Assembly: GCA_964035575.1 (NCBI GenBank)
Contig: OZ037912.1
Location: 1 to 64,000 of the forward strand
Direction of reading: 5' to 3'
Length of the DNA: 64,000 nt
Origin: Rhynchopus sp. YZ270_cl-10
Taxonomy: Eukaryota > Euglenozoa > Diplonemea > Diplonemida > Diplonemidae
Position numbers and translations under genes: made by a program. How positions within the stretch are numbered: position 1 is the first letter of the stretch; each line of letters begins with the position of its first letter. Under the pieces are notes generated by a model. The model saw nothing but the letters and a program-made list of their open reading frames with translations, ran no database searches and was not told the origin of the DNA. Below, one piece after another: positions 1 to 11,065 of this stretch.

Positions 1-110
1 CACGCACTGGGCAGGCGGTCAGCTATTCGCTTCCCGCGGGGCGTTCGCGTGCGCGCTTCGCGCGCCCGCTCACGGTAACGCATCACAAAAAAACCTCACT
101 CATGCCTTCA
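1..110. repeat. GC-rich dispersed repeat, left copy
   Basis: A GC-rich stretch containing a GCGCGC-TTC-GCGCGC hairpin. It recurs with few changes at about 11931-12003, inside a small element that interrupts a LINE copy. The full-length LINE therefore probably sits inside or beside another copy of that element. No coding potential seen. Confidence 0.7.
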
Positions 111-159
111 TGAACTGGCTTTTCAGGTGAAAAGTGCCCTGTTAAAAAGTGGTGTTTTT

Positions 160-196
<37 letters not shown>

Positions 197-197
<1 letters not shown>

Positions 198-1190
198 GTG
201 TTGTTCAACTTAGCCCTAGGCTCGCTTTTTTTATCTACATCCAGTGACAGAGGGGGTACTTACTAGTCAAGCGAGTATGTAAACAGCTAGATGTCCAGAC
301 AAGGGCACTTTACTATTGTACTGGCAAGACAGTGCCTGAAAACACAGTTAGTGGCACTAAAATAGAAAGCATGTGGGACAACTACAACCAACACTTCCCT
401 GCAAATAAGCAAAAGGGTAGTATGTGAGTGCAATTTTTCCCAAAAGGAAAAGGGGAGGGGATGGGACGGGAGGGTTGCTCTGTCTACCGGTGTAGTTTTA
501 TTTTGCTTTGTCTTGGGGAGGGGAGGGGAGGAGAAGGAGAAGGAGGGGATTGAGTGAGCCGTTTCCTCTGTAACACACAAACAAATAAAAAGGAAGTTCC
601 ATAATCTTTTTAGTAGTTTTCTTTTTGGTGAAAATTTTTGAGAACTTCAGCAAGTGTGACCTGACCCGACTGACTGACACCCAAAGGGGAAAACAACAAT
701 AACGCACAACAAAATCAACAACAACAATGGTGGGTCTCGTGCTTACCTGTGGTGGTTTTGAAAAATGAAAAATTGAAATTGACCTTCACAAGGTAAAAAT
801 GAAAAACTAAAGGAGTGAAAAAAGGAACTCAAAGGACAAGAGTTCTGTACAAACTCTACTCTACTGCACAATCTATAAAAGTGGCCCAATGGCTCCTGAT
901 GCCACTGGCCTGGCTCTTAGACAGGTCTTACTCCGAGACTGCCTCTACCCTCAGAGCCTCGTCCAAGGGGTAAGGGCCGTCGCTGGGGTAGACCCGTCCT
1001 AGCCAGCAGCCAACCAAAAATATTAGCAAATAGGAAGGGGGGCGGAAAGGGGGGAAAGGGGGGGGCAAACCCCAAAGGATGAAAAGAACCAAAAACACAA
1101 AATAAAAAGGGTTAAAAATAAACATGGGGCAAACTGTCATTCTCTACACGCTTCTACACACACACTCTCACCCTCTAACTCTCTAACTCT
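197..1190 (-). other. LINE 3' UTR
   Basis: Non-coding sequence between the LINE stop codon (TAG at 1191-1193) and its poly(A) tail. About the last 600 bases recur at 11530-13183 (interrupted) and 12486-13108, which is how the truncated copies are recognised. No independent gene seen. Confidence 0.8.
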
Positions 1191-4100
1191 CTAATTCTTT
1201 TTATTCCCCTTTTTCCCCTTCCTTCCTCCGCTCTGTCTCCCCTTCTGTCCACCACCGCGACCATTGCGCCCTCTCTGCACCTCCTGGGGCGAGAGCACAT
1301 GCTGCGTCGCTTGTGCCACTGCGTCGGTGAACACGTTCGACGTGTTGGACCTACCCTGAGCTGCCTGGCGCTGGGGTCCTTTGGGAGCTGGGGAAGGAGC
1401 AGGTTGGGCGGAGGAGGTTGCATTGCCACGGCCTGCCGATGAGGAGGAGGAAGAAGTGGAGACTGCAGGTTGGGCGATGGAGGTTGTAGTGCCACGGCCT
1501 GCAGAGGTGGAGGAAGAAGAAGAAGAAGAGGAGGCTTGAGGTTGTCGGCCTATTCCCTCTCGAGCCGCTCGTGCCTCATTCTCCCTCCTTGTACTCTCCG
1601 CTGCAAAGGCCTGCCCCCTACTGCTCCGGTTGTCCGTCAGGGCATGCAACGTCGACTTTGCCTTGCACTTTTCCTGAACCGACCACTCATGCAAACCCAC
1701 CACCTTCATCACCTCATACCACTGAGTGAAAGTAGCGGTAGAGAGGGGGAGTGACAACAAGGGTCTGCCATCCTGTTTCTCTCCCTGACGGTAGTGGAAC
1801 AGGGAGATCCACTTCGTCACAGAAGAAGGCACCGGCGACCCCATGGTGAGGCACGGGAAAAGACCCCCCCTCTCCGTCCGCTCCTCCTCCGTCCACATCC
1901 AAGCCTCGCTCTGCGCCCTCAGCAATTCCCTCACCCTCGCTTGCTTCTTCTGGTCAGGGATGCCTTCCACTGACAGAGAAAGCGAGCGATCCGCCCCCTC
2001 CATCGCGGTGTCGAGGTCCTCCTCCTGCTCCTGCTCATCATCATCCATCTCCTCCACCTTCACACGCACCTCGGTGTCTGCCGCCTCGGCCTGTCGCCCC
2101 ACCTCCTCCTCCAGCTGATCCCGAGAAGGGGTTCCCCAGCTGACCCTGCCTTCCCGAACGACGATGACCGCGCTGGTCTTGCCCCAGGTATCGCAGTATC
2201 CGGCCTCCCCTGCTATCTTCCTAACCGCCTGACGGGCGACCACCGACTCCGGGCAATCACCGTCCCCCTCCCCGTTCCCACTCCACGGCTGCTGTGTCGC
2301 CCAGCAGTACAGGAACTCGCCCGGGCACGGAGAAGCACCTTGAGGACCAAAGAGAGCCATCCAGTCGCCGACACAGTCAGGTTCGAGTCCTTCAGGGTCG
2401 TCGCCCACCGCTCTCCGCACCGCATGGCAGGGGAGGAATAGCCGCCCTTCGCACACCACCCCAAAGCACCGCCCGTATGCCACCATGCGTTCTGCCTCCA
2501 GCTGTCGGGAGAGGTTCACCGCCGTCAACAACAGAGTGGTCGCCTTCTGCTCCGACTCATGCTTAGCTGCGATGGCGTAATGCCTCTCGCAGCGTTGCCT
2601 GTCATACTCCGCCCGGAGCGACTCTCCTGCTTCGGGGTGCCGATCGCAGTCTTCCAAGTACTGCGCATGCATCTTCTTCGCGTCCTCTGCGAGTTCCCGC
2701 TTGTGCCTGGCGGTCAGCTCCTCCACACGATGCCTGTCCGCCGCCTTCGCCTGGTCCAGACGCACATTCTGTTCCTCCAGGAAACGACTCAACTCCTGCT
2801 GGCGGTCGCCAAAAGTGCCCCGAAGCGCGGCCAAATCCGGTCCCCACGACCGACGATGCTCCCGCCGTACCTCCAGGGCTTGCTGCCACGCGTCCGACGC
2901 ACGCTGCAACGCTTCCTTCTTCACCTGGTCCGCCTTTTGTTGTTGCTGCTTCTGCTGTTTCCGTTGCTTCTCGTGCTTCTGCTGCTTCTGTTCTGCCTGC
3001 TGCCCCTCTTCGCCCGCCATTGGCATGTCTACCTCCTCGACGTCCTCGCCCTCGGGAGCTGGCACTGCTGGAGAAGGAGCCCGTTTAGGTGGTGGGTCTC
3101 CGCTCCCCTCCGCAGAGGCAGCCTGAGCCGGAACATTCGAGTGCAAAAAAGACAGGGCACTGAAATATTCCGCCCTGCCAATTTGCGACAGAGGGCAGTG
3201 CTTGGACCCCTGAGCGCAGTGCAGACATGCCAAGCCACCACACGTGTGACAGCAGAAGTGTGCGTCCGACGCATCGAAGAGCTTGCTGCATTGTTCGCAC
3301 TGCAGGAAAGTGTTCGACGCCTCCGCCTCCCTCGCTCCCACAAAAGCCATGGGGCGCTCTGACTGGCACTCCCCCTTACCACCTGTGGCCTCAAAAGACA
3401 GGATGTGCTGCTGCAGAGCCGGGTCCATGGTGAGGGGCTCGTAGTGTCCCGGGATACTGCCGGATCCATCTGCCGCATCCTGGTCACCCGAGTGGAGGAG
3501 AAGGACCACTGCCTTAGGCCGTTTTCTTGGCACCATCAGAGAAGGGCGGGCGAACTCGTTGAGGATGACCACAGATACCTCAAGAGCCTCCCCTGCCCCC
3601 GCCACTGCAATGGCATCCGCCCACGTACGCTCGTCTCCTCTGTCCCCACTCGTCATCAGCCGCTGCCAGACCCCAAAATTAGGGACAGCCGCACTCGACA
3701 GATCAGCGCGGCCCTGGACCTTCTTCACTGCCGCCTGGCGCAGACCCTCCACCGTCAAATCCGTGCGCCCGGTGGCGAAGAGCAAAGCCTCAAAAGCACA
3801 GTCCCCCGCCACAAACGACCAAGTCACCTTCGAGGCTCCCAGCTTGGCCGCCTGCTCCGTCGCCCGAGGCCTCTGCGCTGCCGGGCACTCACGCAAAAAC
3901 TCCCACTCACGCACCACATCGAGACCCGGCCCTTCCGGAATCACGGTAGCCGAATCGAACCTCCCGGTCCGCTTCCTCGGTGGCTCCACGTGGTCCGGCT
4001 TCACGTCCCTCTTGCGCTTCCCCTGCTGCTCCTCCGACCGGTCTGGAGCAGGACGACTCATATCGTCGTCAGGGTTCGCATCATCACAGAGAGGTTCCAC

Positions 4101-7100
4101 GGCCCCTGCACTGCGGCGTCCAAACCGGTCCATGTCCTCTGCAGACGGTGCCACATCTACCTCCACACACGGCTCCCGCTTCAGGGTGGCAATCCCTACA
4201 CACATAGCACCCCGCTCCAGAAAGGAAGATGCGACCTTTTTCTGGTACGCCACCGCAATGCTCTCCCGGATGCGCAACTCTGCCGACCCTGTCAGGTGCG
4301 ACGTCTGTCCCGTCGTCAGGCCTCCAAGCTGCGCAATCAAGAGGTTCGCCTCGTCGCCTGCACCCCCGAAGGCTTCAAACACAATAGGGGAGAACTTGGT
4401 GTTGATCTTGTTCAAATCCCGCTCGTGCTTCTCCCGTTTGACCTGGCCCTGGTTCTTCGCCGACCAGCCCACAAACTTCGAGGCCCCTGTTCTGTAGGAA
4501 GGCAAGGTGGGGCACACGTGGGTGATGTCCAAACAACGAGGTCCATTTTCCGCCACTCCTACTGGGAGGTAGACGTCGCCTGGCCGCTTCTTCGACTCCA
4601 AATCCACTCTCACGGTCTCCTCCAAAGCAGGGTCCAAGCCCGCCCCTTGAGCCGCTCTGTACACCGAATCCCGCAAGGCGTTGTGGCGGGCGACGCGGTG
4701 TTTGGCGTAGGGGCAGCCAAAGGTGTGGTCGCCAAAGGAGTCCATGACAACCCTTTTCTGCCCCCCCTGACATGCCGAGCAAGTCGTTCCCTCCGCATGG
4801 ATGGCCACCCCTAGTCGGAAACGGGTCACAACCGCAAAGTCCGCTGAAGACATCTGGTTCCTTGCTGAGGGTGTCGCCGTGAGGTACGTCCCGGAAAGCG
4901 GCAGGAGAAGGGACTTCATCCGTGCTCGGTCTCGCATGCAGAGCTGTTGCATCAACTTGTCTGCCTGGGCGTCAATCACCGCAGACGACAGACTCTGCTG
5001 CTCCAGGATCTTCTTCGGCTGAGCCCTGTCCACGTGAAACGCCACCGGTACCCTGGAGTTGTACTCCTCAGCCGCGCTGTTCCATCTCTCCTCATCCCAG
5101 GTGAACGCAGGGTCCAAGGCCTGCGACAGTTGCAGGTTCCCTGACTGAGAGGCGAGGGACGCAGCCGTCCGATGGTCCACTGTGCGACGGATACCCAGCC
5201 CCCCAAGCGCCACAGGAAGCGCCGCCTGCGCCCTTGCCAACTCCGGCAGCGCCCCATCCGGGTCATGCAGAAGCGCAGCCAGGCACCTGTCAATCAGGTC
5301 GTCAAAAGCCGTCAGGTACTCCGCGCACTGTGGGATCCCCCGCATGTAGAACACCATGCGGCAGTAGCCTTCGCAGTATCTCAGTACGTAGAAGGCTGCC
5401 TGGGAGTCCCCGAGGTCCACAAGGGCTTCCAGGTTGCGGCGGGAATCGTCCACCTTCCGGGCCATGTACTCCTCGCAGAAAGCCGCAGACCCAATGGGGA
5501 TGCCCAAGAAATCGAACCCATCCACATCCAACAGCCGAAACCCGCCTTCACCCATGGCGTCCTGTCCACCCTCGTTCAACGTGAACCCCACGGCCTCGAG
5601 ATCCTCCTTGGAGACGCCACCAGTGGAGATGAGCTCACACTTGTTCGCGTTCACCTCCAACCCCAGTTCGGAGCTACGAGTGCACAGAACCTGGTACGCC
5701 TCGAAAACCGCCTTAGGGGACCCCCTCAGAGAGCCGTCATCGAGGTACCACAAAGTCCCATCCAGGCCTGGGTGCCCCTTCAGCTCTAGCGCCATCTGGT
5801 GTATGGTCAGGGAGAAGAGAAGCGGGCCCAAGGGATCTCCTTGTTGAGCTCCGCGCTGAGACTTTATGGTATCCCCACCATAGAACAGGCTAGAGTGCTC
5901 CAGGTAACACCATCGCACCCATGGGGCCAGCTCGGGGAGGTTGGCGTCGACCGCTCTTAGCATCGACAGGCGGTCTACGCAGTTGAACGCGTTACGGTAG
6001 TCAATTTTCAAAATGACTTTACCTTTTCCGCGGTTGCGCCCGGCGTACTGCGAGATAACATCAGTCGCCACTGCCGCCCCCCTTGCCGTTGCCACCCCCA
6101 CCTGGTTCCCTCGAAGAAGAAGCGTCCTAGCAGGCACCCGCACTCGCGCCGACAGAATCTTTCCCACCAGTCTGCGGAGAGTGTCCCCAACCGCAATCGG
6201 ACGCACGTCCTCCTCCAGGCCCGGCCCCTTTGCAGGCTTCCGGAGAGCCACCAAGTTAGCGCCGGCGAAGAACTCAGCCACCTCCACTGGAGCATTTCCT
6301 CGTGCCAAAGACGTCAACACTGCGGCCAGCGCTGCCAAAGTTCCCTTAGCCCGCCTCTGTAGGCAAAGTGTACGAAGGTGCGCGCCCGTCACGTTCGAGG
6401 GACCCGCCGCCGATGACTTCGGCATGCTCCGCAGGGCCTTCATCACCTCCACCACTGTCACCGGTGGGACCTCCTGAGGCTGTGGCCAATCCGCCTGCTC
6501 CAGGGCCTTGGCATCAGCTGCGGCTGGGTGCTTCGTCTGAAGCTTTTCCAGCGTCGCCGGTGTCTGTGGGGCGAGGCCGTCGCTGGTAGCGCATGACATG
6601 GCCTGGCTCGGGAGTCCTGCTCTCGCTTTGGCTATGGTGCGCTTCCGTCTCCCTTCGTCAGTGTCTTCATCCGACCACCCAGAGGGCCTTGGCTTCCGCT
6701 CCTCTACCGTTTGCTCCCACAGGGCGACATACTGGCCAGCCTTCCAAGCCTCCAAGTCCTTCCCCCAGGTGCTCGTCAAACGTCGCTCCTGGTCCTTGCC
6801 CCCTCGCTCTGTCCGTGTCCGGTGCAACACTGTGAAGAACAGTGCAAGGCGCTTCCAGGCCACCTCGTCCTGGTACTCCAGGATGTCCATGAGGACCCTC
6901 AGGAAGAGCTCGCTGTACAGCTGCAGGTGTTTGTCTGGGCACCCGCCCTTCAGCTGGATCCTGGTGGTCCCCATGACTTCAAAGGAGGGGAGGTCATCCT
7001 GATCTGTCAGCATTCCTCGACTGGAGGGAGACGGAGCGGTGAAGCCTTCTTCGCCAAAGTGCACCGTACAGGTGTTGCAGACCTCCTTGCTCTGCGGCAA

Positions 7101-9284
7101 TAGCATGTCGCACTGATCGTTCGCACAGCGCGACATGCCCAAGTGGCCCAACAGCTCGTCGGGGATGTACGCTCCATCCGCCTGGTGGCGACGCATGTGC
7201 TGCAGCAAGCCCTTACGAGACAGGCCCCCGACCGCATCACTCGAAGACAAAATTCCCGCTCTGCATCCATCAAAGGGGCAGAACACCCGATCCGCATTGA
7301 TGTGCCCCAGCTTGGTAGCCAGGGGGGCGGTGGTGGTGGTGTTGGTGGGGATGATGCCATCCAAATGCGCTGTGTCCAGCACTGCCTGCCGAGCCTCCTT
7401 CCTCATCTTCTCTGCCATCCCCTCCTTGGTCTTCCCCACCTCCGGGACAAGCTCCACTGCCTCAAAGTGAGAGTCACAGAGAGCGATGACGACCGTGGGA
7501 AGTTTCGCTTGGAAGCTCTCCGCGTACGACTTGGCGACTCTTTTGCTACCAGGGGTGATGCGCACGAGGGGGTTCTCTTCCGACGCCTGCACTACCACGA
7601 TGTTGATGCGGGATGCTGTCGCGGTGAGCTGAAGCCCCAAGTGGTTGAGGTGGGCCTCGCCGGTCACACCATTGGCAAACTCCGTCATGGCCTCCTGCGA
7701 CCCCAGCACCTGCACCAGGCGGTTCGACACCTCCACTGCTGTGTCATACAGCTGCTTGCGCATTGCCCTCACGTCCGGCTGCGTGTCGTGGTCCCAGAGG
7801 TGTAGTGCCACATAACCACAATCATTTGTGGACACGTTGGGGATGCGTTTAGCTCCAAACTTCGCCAGAGTCGCGTCCACAGACACCGCTTGCTCTGTAT
7901 ACGCAGGAGCGTTCACGTTTGCGCACCCACCGGTCAACGCAAACGGGGACAAGCTGATCGGGTGCTCCGGATCCGCAGGGGCAGGGCGCAGGTCCCAGGG
8001 CGTCACCGCTCGCCACAACAGCGACAGCAAGACCAGTAGGGACACCACCAGCATGCCAAATGCCATCCCGATCCTACGAGTCCACCTGCGTGCTGCCACA
8101 CGGCGCACCTCCAAGAGAAGAACCCAGCCAAGTGGGCGCGCGACGCCGACCAGTGCCACAAAACCCGCCAAACAACCACCTGCGGACCATGCAACCCACA
8201 CCCACTCGGCTGCACACACCGACAACTGACCCACCCCCATCACACTGGCCCTCACCAAGCTGGCAGCCACTCGGATCCCTCCGGTCCATCGGCGCACTCG
8301 CTCGCTCGCCCCTTCCAGCCACCGCCATCCTCTCCGAACGCGGCACAGTCCCCGCAGCACACCCACCCCCAGCACCTCCGCGTCCCGAAAAAGCGCGCAA
8401 CCCAAAACATGTGGCGCTGACCTCCCAAGCTCAGACCCCACAAAAACCAGAACCCAGATGGCCACACACTGCAAAGCACCTCTCAACGCATCGGCGACCC
8501 TGATCCTGCGGAAAACTGGGTGCGCTGCCGGAGAGGGCGGACGATTGCAGGGCGCCTTGCGCCGACGGAGCCTGCCCGCCTGTGACTTGGTCCAGTTCAA
8601 GGACCGGTGTCCTCGTCGCGTCCTCCTGGTCCTCCTGCCCACTAGCCACAAAATGAGATGACTGAGGGTAGGGGCGCGTCTGTCCTTCCACAGATCCAGG
8701 ACCGCGAACGACACAAACACTCCCCACTCAGGTGCCTCGACTACCCAGCAGGGGTCAGGTTGACGCAAGGAGGTGAAGACCTCCCAGAGGTTGCACCACC
8801 AGTCGAACCAAAACTCTATCTGTACACACCCCTTTTGCCACACCCGCATCATCACACAGCCACTCTGTCCTTCTCGCCCCTCAAGGCTGACCCCGAACAC
8901 CAGCATACCTCGCTCACCACCCCCTAAGTTGTTGTTGCTGCGTCTGCTGTTGATGTTGGTGCTGCTGTTGGACCTGCTGTTGGAACTGCTGCTGCAGAAG
9001 TCTATGGAACTGACTGCTGTTGTGCCTGCTGTTGGAACTGCTGCTGGAACTGCTTTTGGAGACGCTGTTGGACCTGCTGTTGGAACCGCTGCTGCAGAAG
9101 TCTTTGGAACTGCTGTTAAAACTGCTGTTAAGCCTGCTGTTGGAACTGCTGTTGGACCTGCCGTTAGAGCTGCTGCCGCAGAAGTCCTTGGAACTGCTGA
9201 TGAAACTGCTGTTGTGCCTGCTGTTGTGCCTGTTGCTGGAACTGCTTTTGGAAACGCTGTTGGAACTGCTGCTGCAGAAGCCAT
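1191..9284 (-). CDS. LINE polyprotein: OTU, zinc fingers, reverse transcriptase, endonuclease, second OTU
   Basis: Protein for target-primed reverse transcription. Order seen: repeat-encoded Ala/Pro/Thr-rich N-terminus (1-115); hydrophobic stretches; OTU-like Cys protease (NDCGYVAL near 487, SHFEAVEL near 606); a C2H2-type finger (CPFDGC...HMRRH, 672-697) plus further CxxC pairs; RT with KIDYRNAFNCVDR near 1093 (motif A), AQQGDPLGP near 1145 (motif B) and YLDDGS near 1180 (motif C); a Cys/His knuckle (CSACQGG...GDHTFGC) near 1500; a PD-(D/E)xK-like nuclease (RPGDVYLP near 1567, CLDITHV near 1584); a second OTU (GDCAFEAL near 1824, GHYEPLT near 1947); a Cys-rich zinc module near 1994-2033; a Gln/Lys coiled coil; and a basic tail. 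RT and nuclease order follow R2-like LINEs; OTU roles are inferred. The ATG lies within CTG-type repeats, so the true start may be downstream, for example after the repeats near 8930. Confidence 0.85.
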   Translation of the reverse strand: MASAAAVPTAFPKAVPATGTTAGTTAVSSAVPRTSAAAALTAGPTAVPTAGLTAVLTAVPKTSAAAVPTAGPTASPKAVPAAVPTAGTTAVSSIDFCSSSSNSRSNSSTNINSRRSNNNLGGGERGMLVFGVSLEGREGQSGCVMMRVWQKGCVQIEFWFDWWCNLWEVFTSLRQPDPCWVVEAPEWGVFVSFAVLDLWKDRRAPTLSHLILWLVGRRTRRTRRGHRSLNWTKSQAGRLRRRKAPCNRPPSPAAHPVFRRIRVADALRGALQCVAIWVLVFVGSELGRSAPHVLGCALFRDAEVLGVGVLRGLCRVRRGWRWLEGASERVRRWTGGIRVAASLVRASVMGVGQLSVCAAEWVWVAWSAGGCLAGFVALVGVARPLGWVLLLEVRRVAARRWTRRIGMAFGMLVVSLLVLLSLLWRAVTPWDLRPAPADPEHPISLSPFALTGGCANVNAPAYTEQAVSVDATLAKFGAKRIPNVSTNDCGYVALHLWDHDTQPDVRAMRKQLYDTAVEVSNRLVQVLGSQEAMTEFANGVTGEAHLNHLGLQLTATASRINIVVVQASEENPLVRITPGSKRVAKSYAESFQAKLPTVVIALCDSHFEAVELVPEVGKTKEGMAEKMRKEARQAVLDTAHLDGIIPTNTTTTAPLATKLGHINADRVFCPFDGCRAGILSSSDAVGGLSRKGLLQHMRRHQADGAYIPDELLGHLGMSRCANDQCDMLLPQSKEVCNTCTVHFGEEGFTAPSPSSRGMLTDQDDLPSFEVMGTTRIQLKGGCPDKHLQLYSELFLRVLMDILEYQDEVAWKRLALFFTVLHRTRTERGGKDQERRLTSTWGKDLEAWKAGQYVALWEQTVEERKPRPSGWSDEDTDEGRRKRTIAKARAGLPSQAMSCATSDGLAPQTPATLEKLQTKHPAAADAKALEQADWPQPQEVPPVTVVEVMKALRSMPKSSAAGPSNVTGAHLRTLCLQRRAKGTLAALAAVLTSLARGNAPVEVAEFFAGANLVALRKPAKGPGLEEDVRPIAVGDTLRRLVGKILSARVRVPARTLLLRGNQVGVATARGAAVATDVISQYAGRNRGKGKVILKIDYRNAFNCVDRLSMLRAVDANLPELAPWVRWCYLEHSSLFYGGDTIKSQRGAQQGDPLGPLLFSLTIHQMALELKGHPGLDGTLWYLDDGSLRGSPKAVFEAYQVLCTRSSELGLEVNANKCELISTGGVSKEDLEAVGFTLNEGGQDAMGEGGFRLLDVDGFDFLGIPIGSAAFCEEYMARKVDDSRRNLEALVDLGDSQAAFYVLRYCEGYCRMVFYMRGIPQCAEYLTAFDDLIDRCLAALLHDPDGALPELARAQAALPVALGGLGIRRTVDHRTAASLASQSGNLQLSQALDPAFTWDEERWNSAAEEYNSRVPVAFHVDRAQPKKILEQQSLSSAVIDAQADKLMQQLCMRDRARMKSLLLPLSGTYLTATPSARNQMSSADFAVVTRFRLGVAIHAEGTTCSACQGGQKRVVMDSFGDHTFGCPYAKHRVARHNALRDSVYRAAQGAGLDPALEETVRVDLESKKRPGDVYLPVGVAENGPRCLDITHVCPTLPSYRTGASKFVGWSAKNQGQVKREKHERDLNKINTKFSPIVFEAFGGAGDEANLLIAQLGGLTTGQTSHLTGSAELRIRESIAVAYQKKVASSFLERGAMCVGIATLKREPCVEVDVAPSAEDMDRFGRRSAGAVEPLCDDANPDDDMSRPAPDRSEEQQGKRKRDVKPDHVEPPRKRTGRFDSATVIPEGPGLDVVREWEFLRECPAAQRPRATEQAAKLGASKVTWSFVAGDCAFEALLFATGRTDLTVEGLRQAAVKKVQGRADLSSAAVPNFGVWQRLMTSGDRGDERTWADAIAVAGAGEALEVSVVILNEFARPSLMVPRKRPKAVVLLLHSGDQDAADGSGSIPGHYEPLTMDPALQQHILSFEATGGKGECQSERPMAFVGAREAEASNTFLQCEQCSKLFDASDAHFCCHTCGGLACLHCAQGSKHCPLSQIGRAEYFSALSFLHSNVPAQAASAEGSGDPPPKRAPSPAVPAPEGEDVEEVDMPMAGEEGQQAEQKQQKHEKQRKQQKQQQQKADQVKKEALQRASDAWQQALEVRREHRRSWGPDLAALRGTFGDRQQELSRFLEEQNVRLDQAKAADRHRVEELTARHKRELAEDAKKMHAQYLEDCDRHPEAGESLRAEYDRQRCERHYAIAAKHESEQKATTLLLTAVNLSRQLEAERMVAYGRCFGVVCEGRLFLPCHAVRRAVGDDPEGLEPDCVGDWMALFGPQGASPCPGEFLYCWATQQPWSGNGEGDGDCPESVVARQAVRKIAGEAGYCDTWGKTSAVIVVREGRVSWGTPSRDQLEEEVGRQAEAADTEVRVKVEEMDDDEQEQEEDLDTAMEGADRSLSLSVEGIPDQKKQARVRELLRAQSEAWMWTEEERTERGGLFPCLTMGSPVPSSVTKWISLFHYRQGEKQDGRPLLSLPLSTATFTQWYEVMKVVGLHEWSVQEKCKAKSTLHALTDNRSSRGQAFAAESTRRENEARAAREGIGRQPQASSSSSSSSTSAGRGTTTSIAQPAVSTSSSSSSAGRGNATSSAQPAPSPAPKGPQRQAAQGRSNTSNVFTDAVAQATQHVLSPQEVQRGRNGRGGGQKGRQSGGRKGKKGNKKN

Positions 9285-10170
9285 TGGAACTGCTGTTTAA
9301 ACTGCTGTTGTGCCTGCTGTTGGAACTGCTGCTGGAACTGCTGCTGGAACGGCTGTTGGAAACGCTGCTGCAGAAGTCTTTGGAACTGCTGTTGAAACTG
9401 CTGCTAAGCCTGCTGTTGGACCTGCTGTTGGAGCTGCTGCTGCCGAAGTCTTTGGAACTGCAGTTGAAACTGCTGTTGTGCCTGCTGTTGGAACTGCTGC
9501 TGGAACTGCTTTTGGAGACGCTGTTGGACCTGCTGTTGGAACCGCTGCTGCAGAAGTCTTTGGAACTGCTGTTAAAACTGCTGTTAAGCCTGCTGTTGGA
9601 ACTGCTGTTGGACCTGCCGTTAGAGCTGCTGCCGCAGAAGTCCTTGGAACTGCTGATGAAACTGCTGTTGTGCCTGCTGTTGTGCCTGTTGCTGGAACTG
9701 CTTTTGGAAACGCTGTTGGAACTGCTGCTGCAGAAGCCATTGGAACTGCTGTTTACACTGCTGTTGTGCCTGCTGTTGGAACTGCTGCTGGAACTGCTGT
9801 TGGAGACGCTGCTGGACCCGCCGTTGGAGCTGCTGCCGCAGAAGCCATTGGAACTGCTGTTGAAACTGCTGTTGTGCCTGCTGTTGGACCTGCTGTTGGA
9901 GCTGCTGCTGCAGAAGTCTTTGGAACTGCAGTTGAAACTGCTGTTGTGCCTGCTGTTGGAACTGCTGCTGGAACTGCTGCTGGAACTGCTTTTGGAAACG
10001 CTCTTGCTGCTGCAGAAGCCGTTGGAACTGCTGTTTAAACTGCTGTTGTGCCTGCTGTTGGACCTGCTGTTGGAACCGCTGCTGCAGAAGCCTTTGGAAC
10101 TGCTGGTGAAAAAGCTGTAGAGCCTGCTGTTGGAACTGCTGCTGTAAAGGCCTTTGGAACTGCTGCTGCT
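8930..10170. repeat. Degenerate CTG-rich tandem repeats in the LINE 5' region
   Basis: Units of about 24-36 bp built on CTGCTGTTGGAA and CTGCAGAAG words. A higher-order duplication is visible: about 9016-9300 is repeated almost exactly at 9475-9756 (step near 459 bp). The array encodes the N-terminus of the LINE ORF. Tandem monomers at the 5' end are known as promoters in some LINEs; that role here is inference. Confidence 0.85.
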
Positions 10171-10194
10171 GCACACCAGGGGTGATACTGGGAC

Positions 10195-10470
10195 CCCACC
10201 CAGGACTCCGAAGATTTCGTTTTTGCTGCTATCACAGTTGCAGCCACTGATGTGGTTGGGCATACATTGCCTCTTTTTGGGGATATCATGGGGGGAAGGG
10301 GGGTGTGGGTTGTTATGACAACAGTTCTTTACTTTGTTGCCTCCACACACGTTTTTGTTGCTGCTATCAAAGCTGCAGCTGCTTGGGTTGTTGGGCTCAA
10401 GAGGCCTCTTTTTGGGGTAAAAAAGGGGGGGAATGGGGCTCCTGCCACTGATGAGGAAGCTGTTGTAGCA
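10195..10470. repeat. Two diverged copies of a ~150-bp unit
   Basis: The stretch starting gtttttgctgctatcacag (about 10217) is repeated with changes from about 10350. Both copies share CCTCTTTTTGGGG and G-rich ends. They lie between the two CTG-type arrays of the LINE 5' region. Confidence 0.55.
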
Positions 10471-10504
10471 TAGGAAGCTGCCGCTCCTGCTGTTGGTGCT
10501 CCTG

Positions 10505-10694
10505 CTACTGCTGTTGATGCAGCTTATGTTGTTGCTGCTGTTGCTGCTGTTGCTGCTGTTGCTGCTGTTGCTGCTGTTGCTGCTGTTGCTGCTGTTGCTG
10601 CTGTTGCTGCTGTTGCTGCTGTTGCTGCTGTTGCTGCTGTTGCTGCTGTTGCTGCTGTTGCTGCTGTTGCTGCTGTTGCTGCTGTTGCTGCTGT

Positions 10695-10727
<33 letters not shown>

Positions 10728-10772
10728 AGCTGGTGTGGCATATGTTGTTGCTGCTGCTGTTGGTGTAGCACC

Positions 10773-10813
<41 letters not shown>

Positions 10814-10847
10814 ATGTTGCTGCTGTTGCTGCTGTTGCTGTTGTTGC

Positions 10848-10881
<34 letters not shown>

Positions 10882-11065
10882 CTTGCTGTTGCTGCTGTTG
10901 CTGCTGTTGCTGCTGTTGCTGCTGTTGCTGCTGTTGCTGCTGTTGCTGCTGTTGCTGCTGTTGCTGCTGTTGCTGCTGTTGCTGCTGTTGCTGCTGTTGC
11001 TGCTGTTACTGCTGTTGCTGCTGTTGCTGCTGTTGCTGCTGCTGTTGGTGTAGCACCTGCTGCTG
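10505..11065. repeat. 9-bp microsatellite, TTGCTGCTG units
   Basis: A near-pure (TTGCTGCTG)n array interrupted by a short less regular part around 10730-10870. In other frames it gives long poly-Leu, poly-Gln or Ala/Thr frames on both strands, which are repeat artefacts. It is part of the LINE 5' region. Confidence 0.95.

Noticed and set aside
3405-4814. Plus-strand frames opposite the LINE ORF
   Set aside because: GC-rich shadow frames of the LINE protein; no family features.
10505-11065. Long poly-Leu, poly-Gln, Ala/Thr frames on both strands
   Set aside because: Produced by a 9-bp CTG-type repeat without stops; open in several frames at once.
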